From: Novosphingobium percolationis
GTDB taxonomy: Bacteria > Pseudomonadota > Alphaproteobacteria > Sphingomonadales > Sphingomonadaceae
NCBI RefSeq assembly: GCF_020179425.1
Contig: NZ_JAILYM010000003.1
Span: 124,001 to 188,000 of the forward strand
Reading direction: 5' to 3'
DNA length: 64,000 bases
A program made the translations under genes and the position numbers. Below are positions 42,141 to 50,778 of the stretch, piece after piece. The number at the start of each line of letters is the position of its first letter. Position 1 is the first letter of the stretch. The notes below the pieces were generated by a model, which was not told the DNA's origin, did not search any database, and was given only the letters and a program-made list of their open reading frames with translations.

Positions 42141-42965
42141 ATGGCCGGCGCAAAGAATCACGATTACCATATCCTGCCGCCCGACGTCTGGCCGCTCATG
42201 GGCGCGCTCTCGGCGCTCACCATGACCAGCGGTGGCGTGCTCTACATGCACAAGATCCCCAATGGGACCGCTGTCATGCTGCTGGGCTTCCTCGGCGTGA
42301 TCGTCACCTTCTTCTCGTGGTTCGGGAAGATCGTGAAGGAAGCGCACGCGGGCGATCACACGCCGGTCGTGCAACTGCACCAGCGCTACGGCATGATCCT
42401 GTTCATCGCTTCGGAAGTGATGTTCTTCGTCGGCTGGTTCTGGGCCTTCTTCGATTTCTCGCTGTTCCCGTCGCACGTGAACACCGACGTCATCGGCGGT
42501 GTCTGGCCGCCGAAGGCGATCGAATCGGTCATGAACGCGTTCGACCTGCCGCTGCTCAACACGCTGATCCTGCTGTGCTCGGGCACGACGCTCACCTGGG
42601 CGCACCACGCGCTGATCCATGGTGATCGCGATGGTCTCAAGAAGGGCCTGTGGGCGACGATCGTGCTGGGCCTGCTGTTCAGCTCGATCCAGGCGTTCGA
42701 ATACGCGCACGCGCCGTTCGCCTTCGGCAAGAACACCTACGGCTCGTCGTTCTACATGGCGACCGGGTTCCACGGCTTCCACGTCATCGTCGGCACGATC
42801 TTCCTGATCGTCTGCCTGATCCGTGCCTACAAGGGCCACTTCACCCCGCGCCAGCACTTCGGCTTCGAAGCGGCTGCGTGGTACTGGCACTTCGTCGACG
42901 TGGTCTGGCTGTTCCTGTTCGTCGCCATCTACGTGTGGGGCAACTGGGGCGCCGTGATCGAATAA
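42141..42965 (+). CDS. ctaE: cytochrome c oxidase subunit III
   Basis: Third core subunit of the aa3 oxidase, 274 residues with seven membrane helices. Family sequences such as HDYHILPPDVWPLMGA, GMILFIASEVMFFVGWFWAFF, TGFHGFHVIVGTIFL and AAWYWHFVDVVWLFLF are all present, including the Glu and His residues of the lipid-binding cleft. It lies 70 bases after ctaG, and its stop overlaps the DUF983 gene by one base (TAATG). Confidence 0.97.
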   Translation: MAGAKNHDYHILPPDVWPLMGALSALTMTSGGVLYMHKIPNGTAVMLLGFLGVIVTFFSWFGKIVKEAHAGDHTPVVQLHQRYGMILFIASEVMFFVGWFWAFFDFSLFPSHVNTDVIGGVWPPKAIESVMNAFDLPLLNTLILLCSGTTLTWAHHALIHGDRDGLKKGLWATIVLGLLFSSIQAFEYAHAPFAFGKNTYGSSFYMATGFHGFHVIVGTIFLIVCLIRAYKGHFTPRQHFGFEAAAWYWHFVDVVWLFLFVAIYVWGNWGAVIE

Positions 42966-43336
42966 TGCTGCATGGCGCAAGCCCGGCAACGAAGGGGCAG
43001 CCCGGGGTAACCCAGGCTGCCCTTTTCGGTTTGTGCCCTGCGTGCGAGGCGCGCACGTTGTGGGCGGCGCCGGCGATGCTGGCGCCGTCGTGCCGGGCCT
43101 GCGGGCAGGATTTTGCAGGTGCGCAACCCAAGGGGCGCAGCCTGTTGCTTGTGGTGCTGCCCGTCACGGTGCTGCTGGTACTGGCCGCGTTGAAGCTGGA
43201 CGAGGCCTTCCGTCCGCCGCTGTGGGCGCAGGCGCTGGGATGGGGCGTAGTGGTGCCGCTCGTCATGATCGGTGCGCTGAGGCTGGCCAAGGCGGCGGCG
43301 TTGATGCGCGCGCTGCGCAGGAGCAGGACGAGATGA
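42965..43336 (+). CDS. DUF983 protein with zinc-ribbon-like motif
   Basis: Protein of 123 residues with an N-terminal pair of CxxC motifs (GLCPACEARTL and SCRACGQDF) that may bind zinc or another metal, followed by two hydrophobic segments (about 57-77 and 90-110). It matches DUF983, which is frequently placed between ctaE and surf1 in alphaproteobacteria. An oxidase assembly role is inferred from this context. The start overlaps the ctaE stop, and the end overlaps the SURF1 ATG. Confidence 0.88.
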   Translation: MLHGASPATKGQPGVTQAALFGLCPACEARTLWAAPAMLAPSCRACGQDFAGAQPKGRSLLLVVLPVTVLLVLAALKLDEAFRPPLWAQALGWGVVVPLVMIGALRLAKAAALMRALRRSRTR

Positions 43337-43941
43337 AGCCAAGGTTCCCGGTCACCGCCACGATCGTCGTGCTCGCTGCGGTCATGACCATGATCGCGCT
43401 CGGTGTGTGGCAGTTGCAGCGCAAGGCGTGGAAGGAAGCGCTGATCGCGCGCTATGCCGCCGCGGCGCAACAGGAAGGCGAAGTGCCCTGGCCGATGAAG
43501 CCGCAGCAGGTGGAGGACGCGCTCTATCGCCGCTCGCACTTCAACTGCGCCAAGGTGGTGTCGATGACGTCGGTCTCGGGCCGCAGCGCGCTGGGCGATG
43601 CGGGGCTGGCGATCGTGGCAACCTGCCGTCTTGGTCTGAAGTCGGAGGTCGCGGTGTCGCTGGGCTGGACGCTGGCGCCCAAGGTGATCGAATGGCAGGG
43701 GGGCGACGTCCATGGCGTGATCGCCTCGGGGGGGGAAGGGCCGGATGGCAAGCTGCGTCCGCGCCTTGTCGCCTACCCGCCGGTGCCGGGACTGCAGCCG
43801 CTGGCGCGGCCGGACCCGAACGACCTGCCCAACAACCACCTCGCCTACGCGGTGCAGTGGTTCATCTTCGCGGCCATCGCGCTGGTCATCTATGGAATCG
43901 TGCTGGCGCGGCGGCTTGCCCCCGCGCCTTCGCGCCGCTAG
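43333..43941 (+). CDS. SURF1 family oxidase assembly protein
   Basis: Inner-membrane protein of 202 residues with a helix at each end (about 8-26 and 176-197) enclosing a periplasmic domain, the SURF1 layout. LGVWQLQRKAWKEALI, LSW-like SLGWTLAP and NHLAYAVQWFIFAAIALVIY are typical. SURF1 helps deliver heme A to subunit I. Somewhat shorter than the usual 230-250 residues. It overlaps the DUF983 gene by four bases (ATGA) and precedes thrC. Confidence 0.93.
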   Translation: MKPRFPVTATIVVLAAVMTMIALGVWQLQRKAWKEALIARYAAAAQQEGEVPWPMKPQQVEDALYRRSHFNCAKVVSMTSVSGRSALGDAGLAIVATCRLGLKSEVAVSLGWTLAPKVIEWQGGDVHGVIASGGEGPDGKLRPRLVAYPPVPGLQPLARPDPNDLPNNHLAYAVQWFIFAAIALVIYGIVLARRLAPAPSRR

Positions 43942-43969
43942 GCGCGCGCGGGACAGATTGGGGAATGTG

Positions 43970-45376
43970 ATGAAGTACGTCAGCACGCGTGGGGCCGCTC
44001 CGGCGCTGGATTTCGAGGAAGTGACGCTCGCGGGGCTCGCCTCCGATGGCGGCCTCTATGTGCCCGAAAGCTGGCCGACGTTCTCGGCGGACGAGATCGC
44101 CGCGATGGCGGGCCTGCCCTATGCCGAACTCGCGCAGAAGATCATGCAGCCCTTTGTCGGCGATTGCCTGACGCCCGAACGGCTGCTGGAACTGACGCGC
44201 ACCGCCTATGGCCGCTTTGCCCATGCCGCCGTCACGCCCCTGAAGCAGCTCGACGAACGCCAGTGGGTGCTGGAACTGTTCCACGGACCCACGCTGGCGT
44301 TCAAGGACGTGGCCCTGCAACTGCTCGGCTTGCTGTTCGAGGAATTCCTTGGCCGCCGTGACGATCACCTGACCATCGTTGGCGCGACCAGCGGCGATAC
44401 CGGATCGGCCGCGATCGATGCCGTGGCGGGTCGCGCCAAGGTCGATATCTTCATGATCCACCCGCATGGCCGGGTGAGCGACGTGCAGCGCCGCCAGATG
44501 ACCACGGTGCTGGCCCCCAACGTCCACAACATCGCCATCGACGGCAGTTTCGACGATGCCCAGGCGATGGTGAAGCGGATGTTCAACGATGCCGCGATGA
44601 CCGGCACGTTCGGCATCGCCGCCGTCAATTCGATCAACTGGGCCCGCCTGATGGCGCAGGTGGTCTATTACTTCGCCGCCGCGCTGCAGCTGGGGGCGCC
44701 GCATCGCAAGGTCGCCTTCTCGGTGCCGACCGGCAACTTCGGCGACGTGTTCGCGGGCTATGTGGCCGCGAAGATGGGGCTGCCGATCGAGCGGCTGATC
44801 GTGGCGACCAACGTCAACGACATCCTGCACCGCGCGCTGTCGACCGGCGACTATTCTGCCGGGACCGTCACGCCGACCGCAGCACCTTCGATGGACATCC
44901 AGGTCTCCTCCAACTTCGAACGCCTGCTGTTCGATGCGGGCGGACGCGATGGCGCTGCGATCGCGGAACAGATGCGCAGCTTCGACGCCAACAAGGCGAT
45001 CCAGCTGACCAACGCACAGCGCGAAAACGCCGCGGCGCTGTTCACCAGCGCGCGCGCCGATGCCGCCGACATGGCCAATGCCATGCGCTGGGCGCACGAG
45101 GAATGCGGCGAAGTGCTCGATCCGCACACCGCAATCGGCCTCCACGCCGCGCGCGTGGCCGAGGGCCTGCCCGCCGACGTGCCGGTGGTAACGCTGGCCA
45201 CCGCCCACCCGGCCAAGTTCGTCGATGCGGTGGAGCGCGCCACCGGCGTGCGCCCGCCGCTGCCCGCGCGCGTGGGCGACCTGTTCGAACGCGAGGAAGC
45301 CTGCACGCGCCTGCCCGGAAACTATGACGCGGTCGCGGCCTTCGTGGCCGAACGGGCGACGCCGAAGCACGGCTGA
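43970..45376 (+). CDS. thrC: threonine synthase
   Basis: PLP enzyme converting O-phosphohomoserine to threonine. The 468 residues fit the longer proteobacterial type. The N-terminus MKYVSTRGAAPALDFEEV is characteristic, the PLP lysine is Lys112 in HGPTLAFKDVALQ, and SGDTGSAAIDA binds the phosphate. It is linked to the oxidase cluster, as in many alphaproteobacteria, and its stop overlaps the methyltransferase start by one base (TGATGG). Confidence 0.96.
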   Translation: MKYVSTRGAAPALDFEEVTLAGLASDGGLYVPESWPTFSADEIAAMAGLPYAELAQKIMQPFVGDCLTPERLLELTRTAYGRFAHAAVTPLKQLDERQWVLELFHGPTLAFKDVALQLLGLLFEEFLGRRDDHLTIVGATSGDTGSAAIDAVAGRAKVDIFMIHPHGRVSDVQRRQMTTVLAPNVHNIAIDGSFDDAQAMVKRMFNDAAMTGTFGIAAVNSINWARLMAQVVYYFAAALQLGAPHRKVAFSVPTGNFGDVFAGYVAAKMGLPIERLIVATNVNDILHRALSTGDYSAGTVTPTAAPSMDIQVSSNFERLLFDAGGRDGAAIAEQMRSFDANKAIQLTNAQRENAAALFTSARADAADMANAMRWAHEECGEVLDPHTAIGLHAARVAEGLPADVPVVTLATAHPAKFVDAVERATGVRPPLPARVGDLFEREEACTRLPGNYDAVAAFVAERATPKHG

Positions 45377-46263
45377 TGGCACAGCTCGACCTTCAGCCCA
45401 GACTGATGATCGGCGAAGGCTGGAGCGACTTCGGCCTGATCGATTCGGGCCATGGCCGCAAGCTGGAGCGCTATGGCCGCTACCGCTTCGTGCGTCCCGA
45501 ACCGCAGGCGATGTGGGCGCCGCGGCTGTCCGACTGGGCAGCGCACGGCGAATTCGTGCCCGGCTCGGACGAGGACGGCGGCGGCAAGTGGCGCTTCGAC
45601 CAGCCGGTGCCGCGCGATGGCTGGGATCTGTCGCGCGGGGACGTGCGCTTCACCGCCAGTTGCACGCCCTTTCGCCACCTCGGCTTCTTCCCCGACATGG
45701 CCCCGGTGTGGGACTGGATGGGCGAACAGCTCGCGGGCAAGGCCGAAGCCTCCACGCTCAACCTGTTCGGCTATACCGGCGTCGGCACGCTCTCGTTGTC
45801 CGAACACGGCCCCGTCACCCACGTCGATGCGTCCAAGAAATCTGTCGCACAGGCGCGCGCCAACGCCGCGCTGTCGGGCATGGAAGCCCGCCCGGTGCGC
45901 TGGATCGTCGATGATGCGGCCAAGTTCACCGCGCGCGAAGTGCGGCGCGGCAAGCGTTACGACGGGATCATCCTCGATCCGCCCAAGTTCGGACGTGGCC
46001 CGGAAGGTGAAGTCTGGCGGCTGGAGGAGAGCCTGCCCGGCCTGATCGGCGATTGCGCGCAATTGCTCGATACTGACAGCCGCTTCCTGTTCCTCACGGT
46101 CTATGCGGTGCGGATGTCCTCGCTCGCGCTCGCAGGCCTGCTGGAAGAGGCGCTGCGCCACCTGCCGGGCACGATCGAGCACGGCGACCTCGCCATCCGC
46201 GAGGAAGGCGATGGGGGCCGGGTGCTGCCCACCGCGATCTTCGCGCGCTGGCGCGCGGGCTGA
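45376..46263 (+). CDS. class I SAM-dependent methyltransferase, RlmI-like
   Basis: Protein of 295 residues with a Rossmann methyltransferase domain of the RlmI/RlmK type. Motif I is NLFGYTGVGTLSLSE, the acidic motif II VTHVDASKKSVAQA, and the catalytic segment ILDPPKFGRGPEGE. The N-terminal PUA domain of RlmI is absent, so it resembles shorter family members whose RNA target is unknown. The start overlaps the thrC stop. A role in 23S rRNA cytosine methylation is possible but unproven. Confidence 0.87.
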   Translation: MAQLDLQPRLMIGEGWSDFGLIDSGHGRKLERYGRYRFVRPEPQAMWAPRLSDWAAHGEFVPGSDEDGGGKWRFDQPVPRDGWDLSRGDVRFTASCTPFRHLGFFPDMAPVWDWMGEQLAGKAEASTLNLFGYTGVGTLSLSEHGPVTHVDASKKSVAQARANAALSGMEARPVRWIVDDAAKFTAREVRRGKRYDGIILDPPKFGRGPEGEVWRLEESLPGLIGDCAQLLDTDSRFLFLTVYAVRMSSLALAGLLEEALRHLPGTIEHGDLAIREEGDGGRVLPTAIFARWRAG

Positions 46264-46302
46264 ACGGTGGACTTGGCGTCAGAAGAGTGTAAGGGCCGCG
46301 CC

Positions 46303-46695
46303 GTGTCCGACAGCCTGATCCTCGAAGTCGCCAACGTCGAAACCGATGTCCTCACCGGCATCTATTCGGAAGAGACCGGCCGCCCGCAGCCCTTGCGCAT
46401 CTCGATCCGTGCCTGGCTCAAGCCGCGTCCGCGCTACACGCCGGATTGCCCGCTGACCGAGAGCAAGAACTACATGGACCTGAAGTTCGCAGCCTCGGAC
46501 GGGCTGCCGAAGGATGTCCATTTCAAGCTGATCGAATCCGTCGCCGACCACATCTGCGAAACGTTGTTCCTGCAGGACGAGCGCGTCGAGCGGATCGAGG
46601 TCAAGATCGTCAAGCTCGCCATCAGCGAGGCCGGTGAGGACATCGGCATGATGCTCACGCGCGGCCGCAGTGCCTGGGAAGCGCTGGCCGGGTGA
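46303..46695 (+). CDS. folB: dihydroneopterin aldolase-like protein
   Basis: Protein of 130 residues of the FolB/FolX tunnelling fold, which releases glycolaldehyde from dihydroneopterin in folate synthesis. The core reads VETDVLTGIYSEE, LTESKNYMDLKF and LIESVADHICETLFLQDERV, with IEVKIVKLAI near the end. The GTG at 46303 has AAGGG at good spacing; an in-frame GTG at 46267 has none. It overlaps the following reductase gene (GTGA). Somewhat divergent, so FolX-type epimerase activity cannot be excluded. Confidence 0.82.
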   Translation: MSDSLILEVANVETDVLTGIYSEETGRPQPLRISIRAWLKPRPRYTPDCPLTESKNYMDLKFAASDGLPKDVHFKLIESVADHICETLFLQDERVERIEVKIVKLAISEAGEDIGMMLTRGRSAWEALAG

Positions 46696-47471
46696 GCGAG
46701 CCCTCCACCCCGCAGCCGCGCCCACTGGCGCTGGTGACCGGCGGCTGGCGACGCATTGGCGCAGCGATTGCGGAACGGCTGGCGCACGCCGGTTGGGATC
46801 TGGCGCTCCACGCCCACCATCGCGACACCTTCGACCCGGCCTTTGGCGCGCGTCTTGAAGCACAAGGCGCTACGGTCCACGCCCTGGCGGCCGACCTTGG
46901 CGATGCCGCCGCAGCCGTCGCGCTGGTCGGCCAGGCGGCGGACATGGCGCAGCAGCCGGTCAGCCTGCTGGTCAACTGCGCTTCGCTGTTCCGCGACGAC
47001 GATGCGCGGACGGTCACGGCGGACCATCTTGCCGAACACCTTCAGGTCAACCTCATGGCCCCGGTGCTGATGACCCGCGCGTTTGCGCAGGCGCTGGGCG
47101 AGGCTTCGGGGTGCGTGGTGATGATCCTCGACCAGCGCGTGCACAACCCTGTGCCGGACCAGTTGTCCTACACCCTGTCGAAGCAGGCGCTGCATGGCGC
47201 GGTGCGCACGCTGGCGCGCTCGCTTGCCCCGCGTATCCGTGTCAACGGCGTCGCCCCCGGCCTGACCCTGCCGACGGCCGATTACGACGCTGCGCAATGG
47301 CAACGGCTCGAAGCCCTGATGCCGCTCGATCGACTCGCCGCGCCCGAGGAGATTGCCGAGGCGGTGGCCTATCTGGCGGCGGCGCGGTCGGTCACCGGGC
47401 AGACAATCTTCGTCGATGCCGGGGCACACCTTGAATCCTACCCACGCGACTTCGTACACATGGGCAAGTGA
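46692..47471 (+). CDS. SDR of the pteridine-reductase (FolM-like) type
   Basis: SDR of 259 residues. The cofactor motif [14 protein letters not shown] has the RIG form seen in pteridine reductases and FolM, followed by NCASLF in place of NNAG and the active site [12 protein letters not shown]. Together with the adjacent dihydroneopterin aldolase it points to reduction of dihydropterin or dihydrofolate. It overlaps folB at the start and moaA at the end by four bases each (GTGA), so the three are one unit. Confidence 0.85.
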   Translation: MSEPSTPQPRPLALVTGGWRRIGAAIAERLAHAGWDLALHAHHRDTFDPAFGARLEAQGATVHALAADLGDAAAAVALVGQAADMAQQPVSLLVNCASLFRDDDARTVTADHLAEHLQVNLMAPVLMTRAFAQALGEASGCVVMILDQRVHNPVPDQLSYTLSKQALHGAVRTLARSLAPRIRVNGVAPGLTLPTADYDAAQWQRLEALMPLDRLAAPEEIAEAVAYLAAARSVTGQTIFVDAGAHLESYPRDFVHMGK

Positions 47472-48472
47472 GCAGTCCCGCCCCCCTGATCGACCGATTC
47501 GCCCGCAGGATCAGCTACCTGCGCCTGTCGGTCACCGACCGCTGCGATCTGCGGTGCGCCTATTGCATGCCCGAGCGGATGGAATTCCTCCCCCGCGCCG
47601 AAGTGCTCACGCTCGAAGAACTGCACCGCCTCGCGCTCGCCTTCATCGATCGCGGCGTGACCAAGCTGCGCCTGACAGGGGGCGAACCGCTGGTGCGGCG
47701 CGACATGATAGAGCTGGTGCGCGCGCTGGGGCGCAAGCTGGGTGATGGGCTCGAGGAACTGACCCTCACCACCAACGGCACCCGCCTTGCCGAATTCGCC
47801 GAGGATCTGGCCGCCGCGGGTGTGCGCCGCATCAACGTCTCGCTCGACACGCTCGACCGCGATACCTTCGCCCGCCTCGCCCGCCGCGATGCGCTGCCGC
47901 AGGTGCTTGAAGGTATCGCCGCGGCAAAGCAGGCGGGGCTCAGGGTCAAGCTCAACACGGTCGCGCTCAAGGGCGTGAACGAGGCCGAAATCCCCGACCT
48001 GATCGCCTGGGCGCACGCGCAGGGCCACGATCTGACGCTGATCGAGGTCATGCCGCTGGGCGAGGTCGAGCAGGACCGCTTCGCGCAGTACCTGCCGCTT
48101 GATGCTGTGCGCACGGCGTTGGAACAGCGCTGGACGCTCACCCCCAGCGCAGCGCGCAGCGGCGGGCCCGCGCGCTATGTCGACATCGCCGAAACGGACG
48201 GGCGGCTGGGCTTCATCACGCCGCTGACGGGCAACTTCTGCGAAGGCTGCAACCGCGTGCGCGTCACCACCACCGGGCAATTGTTCATGTGCCTTGGCGG
48301 AGAGGGGCAGGTGGATCTGCGCGCCGCCCTGCGTTCCGACGAGCCCGATACCGCGCTTGCGCAAGCGTTTGCGCGCGCGATGGGGGAAAAGCCCGAACGC
48401 CACGGCTTCGTCATCGATGCGCCGGGAGCCGCGCCCGCGCTGGCGCGCCACATGTCGATGACGGGCGGCTGA
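47468..48472 (+). CDS. moaA: GTP 3',8-cyclase
   Basis: Radical-SAM enzyme catalysing the first step of molybdenum cofactor synthesis from GTP. The 334 residues have the N-terminal cluster CDLRCAYC (Cys26, Cys30, Cys33), the SAM-binding [13 protein letters not shown], and the C-terminal second cluster ([15 protein letters not shown]). It ends MSMTGG, near the usual GG tail. GTG start overlaps the preceding reductase gene; the stop overlaps moaD by one base. Confidence 0.96.
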   Translation: MSSPAPLIDRFARRISYLRLSVTDRCDLRCAYCMPERMEFLPRAEVLTLEELHRLALAFIDRGVTKLRLTGGEPLVRRDMIELVRALGRKLGDGLEELTLTTNGTRLAEFAEDLAAAGVRRINVSLDTLDRDTFARLARRDALPQVLEGIAAAKQAGLRVKLNTVALKGVNEAEIPDLIAWAHAQGHDLTLIEVMPLGEVEQDRFAQYLPLDAVRTALEQRWTLTPSAARSGGPARYVDIAETDGRLGFITPLTGNFCEGCNRVRVTTTGQLFMCLGGEGQVDLRAALRSDEPDTALAQAFARAMGEKPERHGFVIDAPGAAPALARHMSMTGG

Positions 48473-48711
48473 TGGGCGCGCGACTGGTCTTTCTCGGACG
48501 GCTGGAAGACGTGGCGGGCGCCGATGCGCGCGACGTCGCGCCGGGGCCGCTGGCCGACGTGCTGGCGCGGCTCGAACCGACGCTGGCGGTCGAACTGCTC
48601 GGCGAACGCGTGCGCATGGCGCTCAATGGACGGCTGATCGCCGAGACCGGCGGCGTGGTGCTGGGCGATGGCGACGAGCTGGCCTTCCTGCCCCCGGTCA
48701 GCGGCGGCTGA
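48472..48711 (+). CDS. moaD: molybdopterin synthase sulfur carrier subunit
   Basis: Ubiquitin-like protein of 79 residues ending in FLPPVSGG, whose C-terminal Gly is activated to a thiocarboxylate to supply sulfur to molybdopterin. LGRLEDVAGADARDV and DGDELAFLPP fit the fold. The start overlaps the moaA stop by one base, and moaE follows after one base, giving a tight moaA-moaD-moaE unit. Confidence 0.93.
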   Translation: MGARLVFLGRLEDVAGADARDVAPGPLADVLARLEPTLAVELLGERVRMALNGRLIAETGGVVLGDGDELAFLPPVSGG

Positions 48712-48712
48712 C

Positions 48713-49153
48713 ATGCAGGATGTCCGCCTCATCGAGAGCGGCTTCGATCCCGCGCTCGAACTCGAACGCTTCACCGCCGGGCTTCCGGCGGCGGGCGGGA
48801 TCGTCAGCTTTCTCGGCCAGGTGCGCGAAGGCGGCGGGGTCGAGGCGCTGGAGCTGAAGCACTACGGCCCACTGACGCTGCCGGGGATGCAGGCGCTGGG
48901 CGGGACGATCCACGCGCGCTGGCCGCTCGACGGGCTGCTGCTGCTCCACCGGGTCGGCGTGATGGCCCCGCGCGATCCCATCGTCCTTGTCGCCGCCGCC
49001 GCCCGCCATCGCCGCGACGCATTTGCCGCCGCCGATTTCGCGATGGACCACCTCAAGAGCGAATCGTGGTTCTGGAAGCGCGAGAAGACCGCGCAGGGCT
49101 GGCGCTGGATCGAGCCGCGCGCGCAGGACCGGGACGATCTGGCGCGCTGGTAG
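48713..49153 (+). CDS. moaE: molybdopterin synthase catalytic subunit
   Basis: Partner of MoaD, 146 residues, which converts cyclic pyranopterin monophosphate to molybdopterin. Conserved sequence includes GGIVSFLGQVRE, HRVGVMAPRDPIVLVAAAA, RRDAFAAADFAMDHLK and SWFWKREK with the catalytic Lys. Starts one base after the moaD stop. Converges on the lipoprotein gene with a nine-base gap. Confidence 0.95.
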   Translation: MQDVRLIESGFDPALELERFTAGLPAAGGIVSFLGQVREGGGVEALELKHYGPLTLPGMQALGGTIHARWPLDGLLLLHRVGVMAPRDPIVLVAAAARHRRDAFAAADFAMDHLKSESWFWKREKTAQGWRWIEPRAQDRDDLARW

Positions 49154-49162
49154 CGTTTTTCG

Positions 49163-49717
49163 TCAGCCGCCGATCCGTCCCCGCAGCGAATCGAGCGTGG
49201 CCAGTTCCTTGCGCATCAGGTCGTCGACTTGTGCGTGGGCCGGCGTGATCGCGTCGAGATCGCCACGCGGGCCGTCGACCGCGGCTTGCGCCGCCGCCAC
49301 CAGCATCCGGTCGAGATCGGCCATGGCGACCATGCCTTCGCTGCGTGCCGAATCGAGATCGGCCAGCGCGATCTGTGCGACCGACCAGGCATCGCTGCCC
49401 ACGGCGGCGCCGCGCGCGGCGGCCACGGCGCGTTCGGCGCTGGCGCGGCGGGCTTCGAACTTGGCATCGGCCTTGCGCGCCTGCTCGGTCAGCGCGATGA
49501 CGCGCGCCACGATCGAGGCATCGGCGGGCAGCGGGGCCTGCGCATCCGGCGTCGGCGCGGCGACAGGCTGGGCGCTGCCATAGGCGCGTTCGGCCGGGCG
49601 CCGGGCCAGCGAGGGGAAGTCGCTGCGCTTGGCGCAGGCGCTTGCGGCAAGGCTTGCGCCGATCAGCAGGGCAAGCGTGGTGGCGCGCAGGGGCGAAGGC
49701 ATGGTAAGGCGCTGCAT
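49163..49717 (-). CDS. helical lipoprotein of unknown function
   Basis: Predicted lipoprotein of 184 residues. A signal sequence ends in the lipobox LAASAC, and the mature part is Ala-rich and strongly helical, with heptad-like stretches from about residue 75 (IVARVIALTEQARKADAKFE, then RASAERAVAAARG). This could form a coiled coil in the periplasm. Starts at 49717 or 49702 are both possible, neither with a strong ribosome-binding site. It faces away from rplU-rpmA and converges with moaE. No family is recognised. Confidence 0.65.
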   Translation of the reverse strand: MQRLTMPSPLRATTLALLIGASLAASACAKRSDFPSLARRPAERAYGSAQPVAAPTPDAQAPLPADASIVARVIALTEQARKADAKFEARRASAERAVAAARGAAVGSDAWSVAQIALADLDSARSEGMVAMADLDRMLVAAAQAAVDGPRGDLDAITPAHAQVDDLMRKELATLDSLRGRIGG

Positions 49718-49803
49718 CGCCGCGCCATAGCACGAGTGCGCGTTCTCGCCAGCGTCGCATCGAAAAGCGCATGGTTTCGGCGTCGACGCGATGTGTAGCA
49801 GCG

Positions 49804-49832
49804 TTGACACGAATCTCTCCTTCGACTATCGG
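49804..49832 (+). promoter_or_regulatory. sigma70 promoter of rplU-rpmA
   Basis: A perfect -35 box TTGACA at 49804-49809 is followed after 17 bases by TATCGG at 49827-49832. It predicts a transcript starting near 49838 with a leader of about 115 bases before rplU, long enough for an autoregulatory structure as known for ribosomal-protein operons. Confidence 0.75.
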
Positions 49833-49954
49833 CACCGCTCTTTCCGGGGTTCCGCATTCGGCGGAATTCCGGCGTATTGCCCGCTGTCCGCGGTTTCTCG
49901 CAAGAGAATCGGGGTGCTTGGTGGGTCAGGCATTTGAAACGGATAGCAGGAACC

Positions 49955-50251
49955 ATGTTCGCAATCGTGCGCACGGGCGGCAAGCAGTATCGGGTTGCCG
50001 CCGGAGACAAGATCGCGGTCGAGAAGCTGGCGGGTGAAGCCGGCGACACGATCACCCTCGGTGACGTCCTCCTCGCAGGCAAGGACGGCGAACTGGCCGA
50101 TGCCGCTGCGATCACGGTCTCGGCCGAGATCATCGCGCAGGCGAAGTCGGAGAAGGTCGTGGTGTTCAAGAAGCGCCGCCGCCACAACTATCGCCGCAAG
50201 AACGGTCACCGCCAGCAGATGACCCTGCTGCGGATCGTTTCGGTCGCCTGA
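49955..50251 (+). CDS. rplU: 50S ribosomal protein L21
   Basis: Ribosomal protein of 98 residues. The N-terminus [20 protein letters not shown] and the basic [20 protein letters not shown] are conserved L21 features. It has a near-perfect promoter upstream and is followed after 22 bases by rpmA (L27), the nearly universal pairing. Confidence 0.98.
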   Translation: MFAIVRTGGKQYRVAAGDKIAVEKLAGEAGDTITLGDVLLAGKDGELADAAAITVSAEIIAQAKSEKVVVFKKRRRHNYRRKNGHRQQMTLLRIVSVA

Positions 50252-50273
50252 CACGAGATCGGAGTAAGACGAA

Positions 50274-50543
50274 ATGGCACATAAGAAAGCAGGCGGTTCG
50301 TCGCGCAACGGTCGCGACTCGGCTGGCCGCCGCCTCGGCGTGAAGAAGTTCGGCGGTCAGGAAGTGATCGGCGGCAACATCATCATCCGCCAGCGCGGCA
50401 CCCGCGTATACCCCGGCGCCAACGTCGGCATGGGCAAGGATCACACCCTGTTCGCGCTCGCCGAAGGCCGCGTACGCTTCCACGCTGGTAAGCTTGGTCG
50501 CAAGTACGTGTCGGTCGACGCGATGGCCGAAGCCGCCGAATAA
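50274..50543 (+). CDS. rpmA: 50S ribosomal protein L27
   Basis: Ribosomal protein of 89 residues beginning [20 protein letters not shown], the flexible N-terminus that reaches the peptidyl-transferase centre, with [20 protein letters not shown] in the core. No extra N-terminal extension needing cleavage (as in Firmicutes) is present. GGAG lies upstream. Three successive hairpins follow the gene. Confidence 0.98.
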   Translation: MAHKKAGGSSRNGRDSAGRRLGVKKFGGQEVIGGNIIIRQRGTRVYPGANVGMGKDHTLFALAEGRVRFHAGKLGRKYVSVDAMAEAAE

Positions 50544-50560
50544 TCGGATGGTCATGCAAA

Positions 50561-50583
50561 GGGCCATCCTGACGGGATGGCCC
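50561..50583 (+). other. first hairpin after rpmA
   Basis: GGGCCATCC and GGATGGCCC form a perfect 9-base stem with a TGACG loop, 17 bases past the rpmA stop. No T-run follows. It may protect the mRNA 3' end or slow polymerase ahead of the true terminator. Confidence 0.7.
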
Positions 50584-50584
50584 C

Positions 50585-50604
50585 GCCGGTTCCAACGAAC
50601 CGGC
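50585..50604 (+). other. second hairpin after rpmA
   Basis: GCCGGTTC and GAACCGGC form a perfect 8-base stem with a CAAC loop, one base after the first hairpin. It has no T-run. Confidence 0.7.
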
Positions 50605-50608
50605 TGAC

Positions 50609-50646
50609 AGAGGGAGAGGGCCCCGCCCGTCTCCCTCTTTTCGTTT
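50609..50646 (+). terminator. rho-independent terminator of rplU-rpmA
   Basis: AGAGGGAGA and TCTCCCTCT form a perfect 9-base stem around a 12-base GC-rich loop, followed by TTTCGTTT. This third hairpin is the likely intrinsic terminator of the ribosomal-protein operon. Confidence 0.85.
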
Positions 50647-50778
50647 CTCCCTCACCCGCATCGTCGCGCAATCGCCCCGGAATGTCTCGGGAACCGATGC
50701 TTTGCGCGTACCACGCAATATCCCTGTCATTGCAGCGCTCTAGGGGCGCAATCGACGGGGCGGATGAGGAGAAGTGAC

